A stretch of DNA of 64,000 nucleotides from Formicarius rufipectus (Eukaryota; Chordata; Aves; Passeriformes; Formicariidae): the NCBI GenBank assembly GCA_013399695.1, contig VXAU01002073.1, positions 129,050 to 193,049 on the forward strand. Reading direction: 5' to 3'. The notes beneath the pieces were generated by a model, which had not been told where the DNA came from, did no database searches, and was given only the letters and a program-made list of their open reading frames with translations. This document shows positions 38,048 through 51,325 of the stretch, in pieces. Both the position numbers and the translations under genes were made by a program. Numbering within the stretch: the stretch's first letter is position 1; every line of letters starts with the position of its first letter.

Positions 38048-41000
38048 AATTTTTAACAAGCTTATAAATGTGCCTAGAAAGACTTGGCATCTGCCAGTGT
38101 ATGTTCACAGTTTTGGAAATGAAGGTACATAAAGAAAGTATTAAAATAATTAAACAATCTGTTAAAGAACATATTTCTGTTTTTGACACTGAACCTGTAA
38201 TGCACTGTTTCACTTGACTACCATCATTACCGAAACACTTTTTTTCTCACCATTCCTCAGTGGAAAAATCTAACGGAAATGTGAAGTAGTATCATTTCAT
38301 TGATAAAATGAAAAGACACTAATCAAAGAATTCAATGATTATATCACACAGAATAAATAAACCCCACAGCCACTTCAAATCCTTACTTCACCAGCAGAAC
38401 CGGTGTTAAGAGCTCTGTTTAGTCTTAGCAGCAAGAGAGAAGTTGCATGCACATAATTACTGATTTATTAAGGCTTTGTTAAAAGCTTCTCCAAGAGAGC
38501 ACAAACACTAAATTCACTGGTTGATCCATAAAACTCTCACATTTCCTCATTCTGAACTTTAAGTGAAGGGGAATACCTAAGTTACCACAAGCACATAGCA
38601 AAAACCTTGTACACAAACCCTTTGCCTTGGTCCTTTCTGTAGGTGTATCATTCAAAACCATATAACTCTGAAAAGTAGTTGAATGAAGAAAGATTAGTGA
38701 CAAGTTCCTCTATCAGTTAAAATTTATGGAAAATATTTTGATTTCAAAGGGTTCCAGATTTCATCTCAGCACTCTGAATGCAAATAATTTTGTAGGAAGA
38801 AAAAAAGAAAGTTTTTATCTTTAGAATATTGCAAAATGATGATGCTTTCTGAACAAGCTCACCTGTTATCTTTATCTTGCCAAAGGAAAAAGTACCAGTT
38901 GCAAGAGCAGCCTGAAGAATTCATGACTTACTGTGGTACTTTGAGAGGACAGTTTATTGGTCTGAAAAAGAATGAGTAGTACAAAAAGCACTCATTACAT
39001 TTTTAGATCCCCAGTTCAAAATATTCAGCAGTTATTCCCCTCCAATAAGCAAAAACCAATCTAGAACACAACAGGTACATCCTTTTGTGTAAATTTGCCA
39101 GTGCCAGCGACACGTCAGAGATGATTAGTGAAGAAGAGATGCCAGCCACCTCGTCTGATTATCAGAGGTCAGACAAAGGAGAGTGCGACAAAAGCTGAAA
39201 AGCATCAACCCTACGAAATGATGATGTGGTTTATCTGGCATACCTACTATTCCCATCACTTGTCAGTGCTCCTTTTATTGGCATTACCTGCTGTGAGAAG
39301 TCTCTCTACAACTGGCAGCTTGATTTTGGTCAGAGGAAAATAATCATAATCTGGTAGGAGTGAATCAGACTGCCAACTCCTGCCTTTCAAGTAATGAATT
39401 GAGTGCAGTGCAAAAAGGCAGATAATATTCAGCTCACACCTTTCTCAGATGTAACAAACACTCCATTTTGCCATAAACCATGTGGGTTCAGCCTGCTGCA
39501 TTAAAAGCATGCATGTTTTGCCCTTCTTTGTGAAAAAAACAAAGTCTGCAAAACAGATAAGAAAAACAGATATCATCCTGGGAGGCTAAGAATTCCATAG
39601 AAATTATGTGTTGGGGCTGTTGGGCTACCACATACCTTTCCTAGCCAATGAGGCTACCTATTTTATATAGCTATTTTATGTTAAAAGAAAGCTACTTCTC
39701 CGTTCAGTAATTGTCCTACTGTGAAGACCATCTTTTATACATGCATTGTATAAGTAATGTGCACATCATTTATAATATTTTGTCCTAGAAGTCCTTTTCC
39801 CTGTGTATTTCTTTGTCCTTTATGTCCTTTCCCATTATGATTCAATGACATTGATTCTTAGGTATCACAGAGTGGTGTTTTATCAATCATTGTGGCATAT
39901 CTGAGACATTTTTCCTAGGGGGGTGATAACCTGGTGCAGAGTTCTGCATTTATTTCCTTTCAAAAAGTTTGAACACATTGGGCCAAATGTCATTCTTGTG
40001 TATAAATCTGAACGAGCTTGTTTGCAGCTCTGCAGGCTCAGGAAACAGTGACACTAAACAGATATTCCAAAGGGCATAATTAGAGTTATCAGACATTTTA
40101 AAACTTAGCAATGATTACAGATGGGAGAAAGTGAAGGTCATTCCTTCTTGGATGTTTTTGTATTTGGGAAATAATACAGTCACAGCTTTCTGAAATGTTC
40201 TTCTCTTCTTAGTTTTGTAAACTTAGATTCAAGCAAGGTACCAAAAATGGAGTCTTCTGAAGTCTCCCTTCACTTTTCATATTCTTCAAAACACCTAGAT
40301 AAAGGTACCTTATTTGCAAACAGAACTCTAAGCAGGGACCGTCACTGAAGCGATTGTTGAAATTCATCATTAACCCAGCATTTTTCATAATTCTTTATTC
40401 TTATCAGCTATATGCCAGCACCAGTATAAAGCCATTTAATCAGCACATTTATATAAAGAAATTCCTCATTTCAATATTATTTTGAAGTTACCAGAGAACA
40501 AGATGGAAGGAATTGGCTGGATATTGCATATCTATTTTTAATTAACCCACTGCAGAGGTTATTTAAACTGAGTAAGCCTTTCTTCCTATATATTGTTGAG
40601 CTTAGAGAAACAAGAAGCACTCTTTGCTGCCTCTGCAGAATTAGTCCATTAGCAAGCATTATTTCTTCAGATTGTGCCAACCTCACTGGTGCTATTGGTC
40701 AAAAATGCCCTTTCACCATATGTCTACACTGCTGTTTATAAAGGCAAATATTTTCATATCAGCTCCATTCAGATAAAAGAAAATAGGTTACAAATTACTA
40801 TCTCATAAGTGGATATTGTGCCTTCTTTTATGTTGACTTATCTGTGTCTGTGTAAAAAAAGAGTCTGTAAAATACTACCTTTTAGCTTCTAAGATGCAGT
40901 AAGTCCTCATAGTCACTCTATACTGTAGTAAGCAAAAGCAGAATGCATAACTCAATTTTACATAAAATATTTATCATATTTCAAAATACCTTATTTATCA

Positions 41001-42502
41001 GACCTCAGACATATGTCCTCAATTGTATTCTCCTGGATAAACTTTCTTTTCAGACTTCATCTCTGGCATTATCGCAAAATACTGTGCACATAATTACCTG
41101 TTCATTAGTTGTCCTATCACTTCCTTTTGCCATTCTATCTTTTAGCAGCCTCAAAATCCCTGAGCAGGCACATAAACAGCAACTAGCATGTGAAACATTC
41201 ATAGAACTTTAATTGTGCCTTTCAAACACCTAATCACACTTCTATGCCAAGGTACATTTTGAAAATTCATCTCCCTTTTTCCACATTCATACTGGCTCAA
41301 GTTCATTAATGATGCTACTGAGACACAGAAGGCTTTATTTGAACTGTAACCATTAAACACACTGGCATAGGAATTATGTTGATTGCATATGCTCAGCAAG
41401 AACTCCTATAGGAACTCAGTAAAATTGCTTGTATTTGCTTACATATAGGAGAGATGATAGCTCATAAGATTGTTGTAAAATATTTAGTAGGTGACTTTTA
41501 AAAGAAATATGATTATACTCTTAAAATATATTATAACAGCAGATAAAATGATTGGTATCTATAATGGTAAGTAGCTCACCATGCAACTCCTAATCCTCAC
41601 AAATTAGGTATTTTTAAATCTCTTATTTTAGCTGTCTTTTTCCTTTAATTAAATTAATTTCAAAGAAGATGGTACTTGAATTGTAAAGATAAGAACACAG
41701 ACAGAATAACCATGAGTTATGCTGGTTTTATTACAACATGGAATACAGAGGCTGTTGACTATCTCGGAAAAAAAAGTCTGACTTGCAACTTATTTTCTCA
41801 GCACCATTTATAAGCATCAGTGCCTTTTTATGTTTTTCACTTCTGTGTGTCAACAGACACTACTAACCCATTGAGAAGATTTTTATGCAGGTTTCTTTTT
41901 TCAGCCTACATGATTGTGCATTTGTCTGTATCCACTACATATTTAATACATCTGCAGAAAAAGACTAAAAAAAAAAAAAAAAAAAAAAAAAAGAAAAACC
42001 AAAAAACCAAAACTGTTTTAAAAGCAAAGCTAGGGAAAAATCAAAGAGCATATAAGTAAGCAAAATTCAGAATTCAAATAAAATAGAAGGGATTTTGAAG
42101 TCAGGCAGGGAGTTGTTTATTTTGGAAATGTCTGGATAAAATTTGTTCTTCCTTAATCTTCTTTTTCTGAGAGATGAAGAATTTTACAGCAGTGAAAAAA
42201 ACCCAAACAATAGGGAACATAATAACCAGACAGATGAAGGAACCTTGTTTGGAAAATACTTATTCAAGTGTTAAAGATGGCAATGCTATAGGCAATTAAA
42301 GTAGAATTTCATAATTCTCACTAGATCTTACTAGATTTTGTTTCCAGCACCAAGAATACCATATATAATCTGATTTTAATTTGTAAAAGCTATTCTACAT
42401 AACCTCAAAGAATTCCCCTTGTGCAAGAATTTCTTCTAGTATACAATTGGCACTTGCAATAAACACGTGGAACTATTTGTTGCCTTTTCATCCTCTACTT
42501 GT
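38048..42502. other. AT-rich noncoding stretch
   Basis: No interspersed repeat recognised. If the preceding exon is real, its 3' UTR would lie at the left of this stretch. Other frames (up to 89 codons at 40943-41212) lack support. The only clear simple repeat is the A run at 41967-41992. Confidence 0.45.
41967..41992. repeat. Poly(A) tract
   Basis: Twenty-six consecutive A followed by an A/C-rich continuation (GAAAAACCAAAAAACC). No retroposon body was recognised immediately upstream. Confidence 0.9.
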
Positions 42503-42676
42503 CAGGCTGCCCAGAGAAGTTGTGGATGCACCATCACTAGAATTGTTCAAGGTCAGGGCAGATAAGGCTTTGAGCAACCTGATCCAGTAGAAGATGTCCC
42601 TGTTCACAGCAGAAGGAATTGGTCTGAGTGATCTGTGAAAATCCCTTCAAACCCAAACCAGTCTGTAAGTCTATTT
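42503..42676 (+). mobile_element. CR1 LINE, 3' end fragment
   Basis: GGCTGCCCAGAGAAGTTGTGGATGC, then TTGTTCAAGGTCAGG, GGCTTTGAGCAACCTGATC and a diverged tail CCCTTCAAACCCAAACCAGTCTGTAAGTCTATTTA. This is the order of the last 170 or so bases of avian CR1. It is 5'-truncated, with no coding capacity. Confidence 0.92.
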
Positions 42677-44214
42677 ATGTTTATCTGTGGCTCCTTTTAG
42701 CTATTTGTGGAAAAAGATGTATGGCACTCAGAGTTTCTAGCCAACAGACACAAACTTCCTGTTCAGTATTGACATCTCATGGCAGTGCCCTAATTTACCA
42801 TAGATGATTCTTAGCTGCTATTACAATTTTTGTAAATAATCATGATACCTGCACAGTTCATAAAACCACTATAATATTTTGTGCAATGAAATGACAAAGA
42901 CTAAGCAGCAGTAGCATAAAACTCAGCTTTTCTCATTCTGCATAAGAGAACTGGCTTTTGTCTCTGCTTTTAAAAACTTGAATATTTTGTCATGTATTAT
43001 TGCCCACCAGTATTTTACAATGTTACTTCTCCTCCATGTCTAATTCTAAAACTAATGTTGAACAAAAATTATCACTCAGAAATATATTTATTCCTTGATG
43101 TGGCCACAAGGATTTAAAATTTGCAGTAAAATTGATTTTGTGTGCTATTTTTTTGGCCCTGTTATCACCTCCATATAATTTTATAATTATGGCACTCCCT
43201 CAACAAACTCTTATTAGTCCTTGTTCTTGTAGGTTGCTGTAGATGTCTGTTTTTATGGTCATTCTTACTTGGAGATTTGCCCACAATGAACATCTTTAGC
43301 TGTTTGTTAGTTAGGGCATTTTCCGTGTCAAACTCCATAGTTCTGAGTCTGTAACACATGCCAGTTTGGGAAGGTCCTAAATGATATTTCAGTTTGACTA
43401 CCTTTATTCATATTTCTGAAATGTCAATTTCTTAATTCCCAAGCATTTCTTTCAAGCTAAAACAACCGAGAAGAACAAAAAACAAACAAAAAAACCAACA
43501 AAAACCAATAACAAAAAATTAAAAACAAAACCCAAAACAAGCAAACAAAAAACCAGATCTAATTAAACAAATTATGTAAGTTTAAATAAAAATGGAAGAT
43601 AAGGTTCTTAATTTTGGCCAGTATGTTGCCTTTATATAAAACCAGCTTTAGCTGTGAGGTGTTATTTTTGGTAAAACAGTAACAAATTTCTCCACATTTA
43701 CCATTGTAGAAGCAGTATCTTTTATAGTAGTTTTGTGAGTAGCTGAAGTGAAATGCCATTGAACTTCCTTTGAGAAAAGTTTCCAGAGAATGCAACTTAC
43801 TTTTGAGAAATCTTGAAATACCAAGTGTCAGATAATCAATGCTACATTGGAAAGAGATTCATCAGGGAGATAACATGGCCTAACAAACTGAAGGCTTTAT
43901 AAATCAATGCAAGAATCCTGCAGTAGACCTGGTACTGCAAAGGAAATGAACAGTTCACCAAATAATGATGTACAAGACTCTGCAAGGGACACACTGAGCT
44001 AGCAGACAGGTACACTGCCTGAACCAGGTGAGCCCAATAGTATTTCCGAGGAGGACAGAGAAATGTCAGGTTAAAGTAGGAAATGCTGTGCCAAGAGTTC
44101 AATGACTTCACTCAGAAACAGCAAGCACAGAGACAAAAGCTTCTGTCTCTCCAAGCAAGTGAGAAGATAAGGATGCATATCACCATCTGGAATAGAGGAA
44201 AAGGGCATCCCCAC
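42677..44214. other. AT-rich noncoding stretch
   Basis: Nothing recognised except the A/C-rich tract at 43475-43553. Confidence 0.45.
43475..43553. repeat. A/C low-complexity tract, (AAAC)n-like
   Basis: About 80 bases of A runs separated by single or double C. It resembles the tract at 59271-59330. Confidence 0.88.
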
Positions 44215-44377
44215 CATGGAGGGCTGACCTTGGTTGAACACCAGGTACCCACCAAGCCACTTTATCACTTTCATTCATCAAGTGAATAGGGGGAGAAAAT
44301 TACAGCAAAAACCACATGGGGGTTGTAGTCATGCAACCTGTTCTCTCTGCCAGCTCCTTCCCCATCACTGTCTTTCC

Positions 44378-44383
44378 TTTCTC
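44378..44383. repeat. Target-site duplication of the nested LTR, left copy (TTTCTC)
   Basis: Identical to 44811-44816. It belongs to the host LTR and was duplicated on insertion. Confidence 0.85.
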
Positions 44384-44810
44384 TGTGGGATATCTAGAGG
44401 GCCGAGGACATGTTTTGAGTAATCCAGATATTTTGGGTTTTGAGACAATGCAGCTGTGTTCAATTGTGAAATAAGGCCTTGAGTCTAAGTTATAAAAGGA
44501 TAGAAAAGAGGAACTTGCAGTTGGGAAACATGCTTGAGCAAGCATAAATAAAAGAATAAAGAAGTGTCTACGTGACCCAAAAGCTGTACAGAAGAGAGAA
44601 TGTAGGAGGAGAAGAAGTGCCCGTGAACAGGACAGTTTAACCAATAATATAATAAAGAACGGCACATGAACAATAGATACTAACCAATAAGCACTTGATG
44701 TAGACGTGATGCAGAAGCTAAAAATATATGACAGCAAAGACTGTAAGCATTAAACAACATTAGCCTTGATCATATCACTGTGCTGTGTTTGATATCCCAC
44801 TAATTCCACA
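44384..44810 (+). mobile_element. Nested solo LTR, ERVK-like, with a perfect 6-bp target duplication
   Basis: This 427-bp block starts TGTGGGATATC and ends ATTCCACA, bounded by TTTCTC on both sides. It contains LTR-type signals in order: CCAATAA motifs near 44641 and 44685, an A/T-rich TATA-like AAAAATATAT at 44719-44728, ATTAAACA as a likely poly(A) signal at 44750-44757, and the tail CCTTGATCATATCACTGTGCTGTGTTTGATATCCC. The last part resembles the U5 end of passerine ERVK LTRs as I remember them. A 6-bp duplication fits ERVK (alpha/beta-like) integration. It lies inside the minus-strand LTR, so it is younger. A 145-codon minus frame across it (44300-44737) is incidental. Confidence 0.85.
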
Positions 44811-44816
44811 TTTCTC
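44811..44816. repeat. Target-site duplication of the nested LTR, right copy (TTTCTC)
   Basis: Identical to 44378-44383. The host LTR resumes directly after it. Confidence 0.85.
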
Positions 44817-45482
44817 CAATGTGGGCTCCCTCCCACAGGAAACAGTGCACTATGAACTTCTACAACACAAGTCCTTCCCACAGGCTATAGTTCTTAATCA
44901 GCTGCTCCAGCATAGGTCTCTTCCACAAGGTTGCAGTCCTCCAGGAACAGACAACTCTAGCATGAATTCCTGGACCCTCACAGGGACACAAGTCTTGTCA
45001 GAAAGCCTGCTCCAGTGTGAGATTCTCTCTCCATGGGGCCACAGGGCCAGGCTTCAGTGCAGGCTTCCCACTGGGTCACAACCTCCTTTAGGCATTCACC
45101 TTCTCCAATATGGGGTCCTCCACAGGCTAGAGATGGATCTCTGCTCCACCATGGACCTCCATTGGCTCACCATGGATTTGCCATGCATCACAGGCAGATG
45201 GGAAAACCACTCTAGTACCTGGAGCAGCTCTTCCCCTTCTTTTTACTCTGACCGTGGTATCCTCTGGGCTGTTTCTCTCACGTGTTCTTGTTCCTCTCTC
45301 CTAGCCGTTGTTGCACTAGCTTTTTATTTTTCCTCTTAAATACATTTATTCCAGAGGTGCTTTCAAAGTCATGGCCTGTGGCAGGTCAATGAGAGCTGAC
45401 ATTGGCTCTATCAGTCACAAGGGAGCAAAAGCCACCTCTATAGCCTCCTACTACAAAAACCTTGCCAGAGAAGCCCAATACA

Positions 45483-48400
45483 CTCATCTAGCTTGCAACT
45501 ACATCCAAATTAAAAAAAAAGAAAACAATTTTTTAAAGAAAGAACTTTGCTGCCACTGTTATGGCCGTGTAGTAAGATACACACTCAAGCTGACAGCTAA
45601 ATCTAAGACATTCTGAATCAGCTTTTCCATTTTCTGAATTGAATTCTGTAATGAAAATAAGTAGATAGTTTCTTTAAAAGTATTCATTATTTTCACACAG
45701 CTCTGTTTAACTTAATAAGAACAGTATTTGCTTGACATAGGATAAAGCATTATGTCTCCCTCGTGTGTAGATAATAAATACTGAACTGCTCCGCTAAGAC
45801 TTTACACACCATCTCAGCTACTTGTCTAACTTATGTTCAATTTATAAAGTATCACAAAATACTAATTCCACATCTATATCACCATATAGGACATAAAATA
45901 ATTTTCTATTACCTGGCAAAAAATTTAGCATCCTTCTTGTGCAAGGTACTCTCTCCTGTACTAGACTTCTTTAAGAGAAACCTTTAGAAGAAATTAAATA
46001 AAATTTATTACTTGTGATTCCACAGAGAGATTAAAACCTATGCAAAGAGGTGAGAAAAAGGAGAGGAGAGCGAGACAGATTTACATATTTTTAAATTTAA
46101 AAGGTGCAACAGAGAAGGTTAAGAACAGAGATAACAAATCTGAGAAAACAGATTCTATAAACCCCTCCATCACATCATTTCTGCATAATTTTGGGCAAGT
46201 CCCATGTCTTCTGTATACCTCAAATTCCCAAGTGCAATAACACAACTCTTGCAGCATGTTGTTCAGAAACTGAGAAAAAAGTAGGAATACATATAAGCCA
46301 GATAGTTGGATTTGCAAGGATGGATAGAGATTTAATTTGAATGAGTTTAATGAAGTGTTACATTCAGAGGTGTTTGCAAATAAAATTAGCCTAAATTAAA
46401 TTAGAACCTGTAGCAAGTAGATGTGGTTTGTCATTAATAACTATACTTTTAATATATGCAAGTGAGCTTGAACTCTCAGAAACCATGAGCAGGAGATGCT
46501 GTATGAAATTTCTGAATCCATGTCCAAGTAACTTCAGGTGAGATGGAAAAGCGAAGAGGAAAAACTCCATTATTTTTTTAAATCATAGTTGCAGCTTTAT
46601 TATAAGGTTAATATTTAATGAGGACTTAAAATAACATCAAGAATATGGAAACATCTAGTGTTTCCATATTGTATGCATTCAGAAGAGAGAATTTGGTTTA
46701 ACAACCATAATGATTCATGAATGAATCTTTCTCCTTCTCCTGTTACTATAATTTCTTCAGAGGGTTATAACACGTGTTGGACTTTTCCTCGGCAATAAAC
46801 GTTTTCTGAGGAAACCTGGAGTTACAGTGGATTGCCAATACCAAAATAAGCTCAGTTGTCTAGCCCTTTTGGCCTCATTAAATTATCTAAAGTATCTGGA
46901 TTGATCTCTTTGTTAAAAAAAGACTATGACATTCTCTGGAATCTGTTCCCTACAGCAAACTCTTGGCTGTATCTCAAAGTCCTTTCTCCTCTCACCCTCC
47001 CTTGACTTGGAGGCCTCTTTTTCATTAGATTCAGTTGGGAAACTACTATGATACATTTATTTATTCAATAATCTGTACTGGCACATGATTACAGGTGTAG
47101 TTCAATCCTTGTGCAAAAGATTCAAAACTTACATCTTCAGAGCTTGCAACTTTGTCAATACTAGATAAATTATATTAACTATTTCTAGGAGAGTAAATAT
47201 TTAATGAGGAAAAGGAAAGGTAAAGGGTGTTATATCTAAAACTTTCATCAATCTAGAGGCTATTTTCTAAAAGGATCATTTTTGACCTATGGAAAAATTA
47301 TTTCTTCCCATACTTAGACACATCAAAAGCATGAATTCTAAATATAAGATGGTAATGACTTCCATAATTAAAAAAAAAAAATTCCAGTTCAAATGGAGCC
47401 ACTGTTCTCATCTTGCAAAAACACTTCATAAGATGTCTTAATATGCACCAACTTTTGAATTATTTTTATTACTGCTTATATTTTTAATTCCTGTTCCTGA
47501 ATTGAGAATTCAGTTTAAATAAAAAGAGAAAACTTTACAATAAGAACATGTCCCATCAAAGAAATATATAGATACTTTCTCAGCAAAATGTATGCTTTCA
47601 CATTATTGGTTCTAAATGTACATTTTCATTTTTATGTAAACTAAATCCAGTTTTAGTACATCATAGAGTAGCTAATAAATATTTTTAGAGTACTAATTAA
47701 ATGCATGGATTTCTTTTATTGGATCTGTATCTACAGAAATATTGTACAACAGATCAAAAAATAATCAACAATATTATAGCTATAAATTAAGTTCTGCAGG
47801 GATAGCAGCTGGGTTATTTCGTGCATACAGGGTGAAAAGACCACCTGGTAGGAAATGAACACATTTTTAAATACCTAACACACTTCAGAATTAGCAGCAC
47901 TGTGTTCCCCTTGGCCTTTTCTCTATAATTTCCTTATATAGACATAAATTGTCAGGGCAGGAACCTTTGTGTTCACTGAGAAGTTTTATCATACTTCAAA
48001 ATTAGTATGTTCACTATTTCTTTGTTAAAACTTTGCTTAAATAGACATTATGATGTGGTGTTCTCAGATGAAAGAAAGTCTGCCCTCAGGGATATCATGA
48101 AGACTGCTACAGAATAAGGGTTAAGAGCTAGTGACTCTAAAGAGTAGCTTCTCAGATTCAAACTCATGAACAATGACTTTTTTTTTTTCAGGGTTGTCTT
48201 CATCACAGTTGGTTTACAGATGCCCCACTCTGTTCCCCATACAACACACCAATGTCAACACACTTGCAAAATAAGACAGGTCTTCTGTAACTCGCAGCTC
48301 AAAGCTTTTTTAGTCATCTCCGCTCCATTCTGAAACTAAGCTAAAGTAGTCTCTTCTTTACTGGTCTGCACCTAGATTTCCTTTTTTCATTGTATTTTAC

Positions 48401-48845
48401 ATAAAACTCATGCATTTAACTTACCTCCTGAATCTCTGAAGCTTTGTGCAGTTGTTATCTGGCCCTGTTCATCCTGAAGCCTAGTTGTAAATAATTTCAT
48501 AAGAGAGTGCAATGGAGAGCCTGATGAAAAAGGCTAAAACATAACTAGCTTTGTCACGAACACATTTTGATGTAAAGAGCCTGTAAAGAACACCTGATTC
48601 AGGAGTAACTACATGTAATCTAGTGATCTCAAGGTGTCAAACTGAGGAATAATATAAACGTCAGCTTTCCACTGTTGTCACAAAAGAGCCTCATGGACAG
48701 ATCTTAGAGTTTCTAACATTGTGATAAAGCAGAGAACAACTTGAGAGCCTTCTTTTTCAATTAAATGTGCATAAATACCAAAAACATCCTTGGTATAATC
48801 ACAGGTCCATCAGGTTCCTTAAAGATGGTTCCCTATTTCAAGTTG
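45483..48845. other. AT-rich noncoding stretch
   Basis: No repeat or exon was recognised. Only short A or T runs (near 47370-47381 and 48178-48189) stand out. Confidence 0.5.
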
Positions 48846-48993
48846 CCCAACAGCATGGTGGAGTTAGTGTCTCTGGAAGTGTTCAAGAAACATCTGGATG
48901 TGGCACTTTGGGATATGGTTTAGGGGTGATTGTGGTGGTGGTAAGTTGATGGTTGGACTAGATGATCTTGGTGAATCTGTGATCCTATGATTT
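48846..48993 (+). mobile_element. CR1 LINE, 3' end fragment
   Basis: GTTGCCCAACAGCATGGTGGAG, GTGTTCAAGAAACATCTGGATGTGGCACT, GATGGTTGGACTAGATGATCTTGG and the tail TGAATCTGTGATCCTATGATT follow the CR1 3' end. About 20 bases of the usual AGGTC...TTCCAACC block before the tail are deleted. The GTTCAAGAAAC...ATGTGGCACT wording differs from the fragments at 42.5 and 57.2 kb, indicating another CR1 subfamily. Confidence 0.92.
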
Positions 48994-51270
48994 AATACTA
49001 AGTATCTGAATAGAACACAATGAAATCAAAGAAAACTCTTTACAGAAAGGCACCCCAGTAAGGTTTTCCCTAGGGTAATATGTTCCACTGCAAAGGAAAT
49101 TACAGAAATTTGTAGCTTTCAGGATATAAAAATCAAGAATGGTTTTCCCTTAGGACAGATGCGGGAAATAACAATTCATTTAGAAAGGAATTTAAAGAAA
49201 CAACAATAAAAAAAGCAACCTTTTTTTTCAGCTGGATTTTTAAAAATAAAGAAAAAGAAAGCTTAATAACCTAATTTTCAGTCTTAGACATCTACATTAG
49301 TATTTTAATTCTGTAATGGGATATGTACTCACAATGGGGTCTTAATTACATGTATCACTTGCTCTTAATTCCCTTTCATTTTACCCTGCACTTTAAAGAG
49401 AGTTAAAGGCTATTACAGAATTCCAGGGAACTGGAGATAATTCAATAAATGGCAGTAAATTGGATTTTTACCTCTACAAAGCTGAGCTTAATCCAGCTTC
49501 ATAACAATTACTGTAAGACACTCAGTGTGAAGTAAGAAAATATATCTGTCCAGCTCCTCAGAGAAATCATTTTTTAAAGTTAACAGCCTAGATGGCAGGC
49601 GCAACAGGAAAGCTGGGGCCTTAACTGGCTTATCAATTCAACAATATCTTCAGCATTGTGGTTTACATACACAGCTAGTGAGCAGAAACAAGCTTGCTCT
49701 GTACTCATGTAATGTTTGCACTCTGCAGAATCAGAGAAGCTTTAGCCTCAAGTACTGCCTATTTTTATTTCTGTAAATGCTAAAGTGTTGAAAAGGTAGA
49801 GACAGAGTGGGAAAAGAAAATTGCTCCTCTTTTTCTACTTGTGTTAATATTTGTGTCTACAGCCAGAGTGAAGGTCAGCATACTAACAGGAGAGATTTTG
49901 TTTGGGGAATCCAGACACACTACAGTCTGAGAATGAAAACATATCCGAATGTTAGGGTGACAATGTGCATGAGGTAAAAGCACTGCATTATTCTCAACGG
50001 TATGTGCAATTTACTTTCAAAATAGATACAGCAAAGAGTGGTATTTAATTTCCACAGAAAAGAATACAAATACTAAACTGTATAACTGGGAAAGTAACTA
50101 AAGGAAAAGAAACAGTAGTGACAAACATCAGCACAGAATTTTTCTTTGTGAGAAGTACTAAATCACCTGAGGCCTTTTTGGGAACCTGACCATTGAAATT
50201 GAAAATATTGCTTGAAATACATCAGTTGTGGTTTTACAGGGAACATACTGCACTTAGTCAACAGGTGCAATGCCCGATTATCATAATCATATTAAGCATT
50301 ACTACCTGTGTGTTTTTGTAACTCTGCTACTCCATTTGGAAGTATGTGAGTACCTTGACTTCATTAGTACTTAGATAGAAGACCACTACATGGGTGGTTT
50401 CAGTAAAAGTAAGGAAGCACTGGAAATCTACTGCCATTTTTTTCTCCATTGTCTCCTTTGTCCTTTTATGAATACCTTAAAATCTAGATGAGTTGGAAAA
50501 ACAAGACTCTTAGAACTTGTCAAAATGAATCATGTGAAGTTAGAAAAGTAAGCCCAAATTTTCTTTTTAAACTACATTTCAAGTCAATTCATTTTACTTA
50601 GCAAAGTTCCAGTAGTACTTTCACTTAGATAAGCTACTCTTTGTTTTTTGGTCTAAGGCAGAGCTCATAGCAATGACCAGAGATGAAGAAATACATACAT
50701 ACAGAAGCCATTGTTTCGATGACCTGTAAATAAAGTAGATATATTGTTGCCTAATCTGATCAATATAAAATCTCACCTAGAACTCTCTTACTTGGGAAAT
50801 CATAATAAAATTTTGAAATTCATAGGAGCTGGTTTACCTTTGGCAGCAGAGGGCTGCAAGAGTGTGTGAGAAGAGGACAGGCATTGTGCTCTACCAGATA
50901 TTACCAGTTTCACAAGACGACACAGCCAAGGCCAGTTATGAAGCTGGTGGCACCTCTGGGAAAACACAACAAAGGTCAAAAAAATGCCAGAGAGCAGAGC
51001 GAGGGGGGAAAAGTGTATGAGAAACAACCCAGAAAAGACCAAGGTTGAAGAGGGGGAAGAAGGTACGCAAACACTTCAGGTTTACCTTGAAGGGCTGTAC
51101 CCCATGAAAGCCAATAAGAGGGCAGGGGAACAGTATGAGAAGTAAAGAGTAACGGAGAGGAACTACTAAAGACTAAACACAATTCCCCATTCACAAGTCC
51201 TATGCTATAGATTACTGTCCTCTTCTTGACCTACCAGCTATTTCACCTCAATTTCTACCCCTGTCCTGTC

Positions 51271-51325
<55 letters not shown>

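Larger units (their letters stand above)
44215..45482 (-). mobile_element. Old minus-strand LTR, ERVL-like, split by a younger LTR
   Basis: The plus strand shows the reverse complement of a known avian LTR type. On the left is the inverted 3' end (GGGCTGACCTTGGTTGAACACCAGGTACCCACCAAGCC). After the inserted element come repeated ...TGCTCCAG...GGGTC...CCACAGG... units, the AGCAGCTCTTCCCCTTCTTTTTACTCTGACC block, TCTCACGTGTTCTTG, and the inverted 5' end CCAGAGAAGCCCAATACA at 45482. Without the insertion the LTR measures about 835 bp, shorter than the consensus as I recall it, so an internal part is deleted. Outer borders have decayed (CA instead of TG at the left), and the flanks CCCAC and CTCAT match at only three of five bases. 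The 184-codon plus frame at 44785-45339 lies inside the repeat and is not a gene. Confidence 0.8.

Noticed and set aside
44300..44737. 145-codon minus-strand frame
   Set aside because: It runs across the host LTR and the nested LTR, whose border it ignores.
44785..45339. 184-codon plus-strand frame, the longest in the window
   Set aside because: It lies wholly inside the minus-strand LTR; its apparent internal repeats are the repeat units of that LTR read antisense.
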